Source: Dechloromonas sp.
Lineage (GTDB): Bacteria; Pseudomonadota; Gammaproteobacteria; Burkholderiales; Rhodocyclaceae
Assembly (NCBI GenBank): GCA_011391255.1
Contig: JAABQV010000001.1
Coordinates: 186,001 to 250,000 of the forward strand
DNA length: 64,000 nt
Reading direction: 5' to 3'
The position numbers were made by a program, and so were the translations under genes. Below are positions 62,605 through 64,000 of this stretch, one piece after another; within the stretch, counting starts at the first letter, position 1, and each line of letters starts with the position of its first letter. The notes under the pieces were generated by a model. The model worked only from the letters and a program-made list of their open reading frames with translations, had not been told where the DNA came from and ran no database searches.

Positions 62605-63225
62605 ATGATTTCCAGAAAAATCGCGATTGGCCGTTTGGCTGCCGCTTTGACCCTCGCTGCCACCCTGGCGGGATGCACTTCGACGCCGCCGCAAGAAACG
62701 ACCCCGTGGCTGAGTGGCTATACCTGCTGCAATCTCCATTACGACGGTGACTGGATCAGCGATGCCAATTACAGCGATTTGCCATTTATTCCAGCCGGTG
62801 CGCCGATCACCGTCACGCCGCCGGCCAAGGATAGTTACCGAGCCTACGCCAGCATTTCCGGCCGTCCTTTCCGACTCGGGCTGGATTACGGCCGGCCGGT
62901 ACAGGGCACCGAACAATGGTTGAGCCAGGTGGTTGTGCGTGATGACCCGCGCATCAATAACGCCGCTTGGTCGCTCGATGTGCGTCAGGCGATTGCTCAG
63001 GGCAAGGTGATGGTCGGCATGACCAAGGAGCAGGTAATTGTGGCGCTGGGTTATCCGCTACCGACCAAAACGCCGAACCTTGATTCAAATGTCTGGCGCT
63101 ATTCGCAAAATTCGAGCGTTGAATACGATGTGCGTTGGGAAAACGAGGGGGTTTCGCAAGTCACCAAGGCGATCGAGCAAAAAGGTGGGTTGCCGCTAGC
63201 GCAGCCGGCTAAGCCGGCGAAATAG
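62605..63225 (+). CDS. Lipoprotein with SmpA/BamE-like C-terminal domain
   Basis: A 206-residue lipoprotein. The signal MISRKIAIGRLAAALTLAAT ends in the lipobox LAGC. The C-terminal part (about 128-190) has AIAQGKVMVGMTKEQVIVALGYPLPT, the typical SmpA/OmlA pattern of G-M-T-x-x-x-V followed by LG-P. The N-terminal half is not recognised. It is probably attached to the outer membrane. Confidence 0.82.
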   Translation: MISRKIAIGRLAAALTLAATLAGCTSTPPQETTPWLSGYTCCNLHYDGDWISDANYSDLPFIPAGAPITVTPPAKDSYRAYASISGRPFRLGLDYGRPVQGTEQWLSQVVVRDDPRINNAAWSLDVRQAIAQGKVMVGMTKEQVIVALGYPLPTKTPNLDSNVWRYSQNSSVEYDVRWENEGVSQVTKAIEQKGGLPLAQPAKPAK

Positions 63226-63337
63226 CTTAACAATTTGAGGCCTTTTTAGCTGTTGACCGCAACAAGTGCTAATTTCCGGCCCAAACCGCTACAACGCCCG
63301 CTCTGCCAGCCATGAATTATCGGACTGCTTAAGCGGT

Positions 63338-64000
63338 CTATTGGCCACGCAAAAATAGTTTGTCCAAATCGGCGAGCGCTAGTTCTGTCCATGTTGGCCG
63401 GCCGTGGTTGCATTGGCCGGCACGCTCGGTGGCTTCCATCTGGCGGAGCAGGGCGTTCATTTCCGGGGTGCTCAGTTGGCGATTCGCGCGCACGGCGCTG
63501 TGGCAGGCCATGGTGGCGAGCAACTCGTTACGGCGGGCGGTGGCGAGCTGGCTGATGCCGTGTTCACGCAGCTCAGCAATTAATGAGCGGGCGAGTGCAG
63601 CGGGGTCACCGGATTGTAGAAGGGCGGGCAGGGCGCGAACGCACAATTGGTTTGGGCCGAGCGGGGAGATTGCAAAGCCTAAACTGGAGATGGCTTCGGC
63701 ATGTTCTTCAACGGCCGCAATATCGAGGGCTTCAGCGGAAAAAACGGCTGGAATCAGCAGCGCCTGGGTGGCAATCTGGCGCTGGTCAAAAGCATCCTTG
63801 AGTTTTTCATAAATGATGCGTTCGTGTGCGGCATGCATGTCAACAAGAATCAGGCCGCGGGTGTTCTGGGCGAGCACGTAAATGCCATGAAGTTGGGCCA
63901 GTGCGTAACCGAGCGGAGGACTATCCCGGTCAACGGCGATTTGGGGCTGAAATTGGCTTGCCACTGAGTCGCCTTGGGTTGCGCGGGCAAAAGCGAGATA
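63338..64000 (-). CDS. mutL: DNA mismatch repair protein MutL, C-terminal part (cut by window end)
   Basis: The frame is open to the window edge, so only the last 220 or so residues are seen. The C-terminal dimerisation domain shows [37 protein letters not shown] (split by the usual variable positions) and the end [20 protein letters not shown], including the conserved GRP motif. The DQHAxxER endonuclease motif of other MutL proteins appears here as DMHAAHERI, so endonuclease competence would need the full sequence. Confidence 0.94.
   Translation of the reverse strand, partial: YLAFARATQGDSVASQFQPQIAVDRDSPPLGYALAQLHGIYVLAQNTRGLILVDMHAAHERIIYEKLKDAFDQRQIATQALLIPAVFSAEALDIAAVEEHAEAISSLGFAISPLGPNQLCVRALPALLQSGDPAALARSLIAELREHGISQLATARRNELLATMACHSAVRANRQLSTPEMNALLRQMEATERAGQCNHGRPTWTELALADLDKLFLRGQ

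Overview
The window reads as chromosomal DNA of a betaproteobacterium, most likely of the Rhodocyclales (Dechloromonas/Azonexus/Accumulibacter-like). This is inferred from gene order (his genes-HIT-tatABC, ffs-dnaX-ybaB-recR, petABC-sspA-sspB), the short HisZ-dependent form of HisG, and the protein families present. No species can be named from the sequence alone.

Layout. 1-9.7 kb: histidine biosynthesis (hisG, hisD, hisB, hisH, hisA, hisF, hisI, hisE), a HIT protein and the Tat translocase. The run is interrupted by a two-gene chromate-type transporter and an inverted hisC. 9.7-19.8 kb: housekeeping and catabolic genes (class II amidotransferase, DegS/AlgW-type protease, Nif3-like protein, FAH-family hydrolase, phenylacetate-CoA ligase, MATE exporter, sucCD, TerC, ornithine cyclodeaminase-like protein). 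19.9-32.6 kb: a dense signalling block with two CHASE2 sensors. One is a Ser/Thr kinase followed by a PP2C phosphatase and an FHA protein. The other is an adenylate cyclase followed by a class II phosphodiesterase-like metallo-hydrolase and a cyclic-nucleotide-binding/rhodanese protein. The block continues with a GAF-linked GspE/PilB-type ATPase, an MNT/HEPN pair and a GAF-HD-GYP protein. Writer, eraser and reader of two signalling chemistries therefore lie next to each other.

32.6-42.8 kb is accessory: PIN/Phd toxin-antitoxin pair, Uma2 protein, a broken RelB/DinJ antitoxin, a DUF4143 ATPase, a sigma-54-dependent type IV pilin beside a polytopic TPR protein (candidate pilin glycosyltransferase), an IS110-family transposase and hipBA. 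Several repeats punctuate this part, including a 116-bp inverted pair around the pilin module and a stray copy of the last seven codons of the HD-GYP gene.

43-50 kb: 4.5S RNA, dnaX, ybaB, recR, the cytochrome bc1 operon and sspAB. 50-61.3 kb: assimilatory nitrate/nitrite reduction (nasA, ybiB, nirB, nirD, cbiX-like, nasT, nrtABD). Three sigma-54 promoter matches precede nasA, nirB and nrtA. The nirB leader carries two hairpins with AACGAU and AACGAC hexaloops, as expected for an ANTAR (NasT) target, and the nrtA leader carries a strong terminator before the gene. The window ends with a small conserved protein, a SpeE-like protein, a lipoprotein and the 3' part of mutL.

The least explained signal is an 11-mer, TTGCGGTCAAC, present nine times on the two strands, far above chance for 64 kb. 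All domain and family calls were made by reading motifs; no database search was run.
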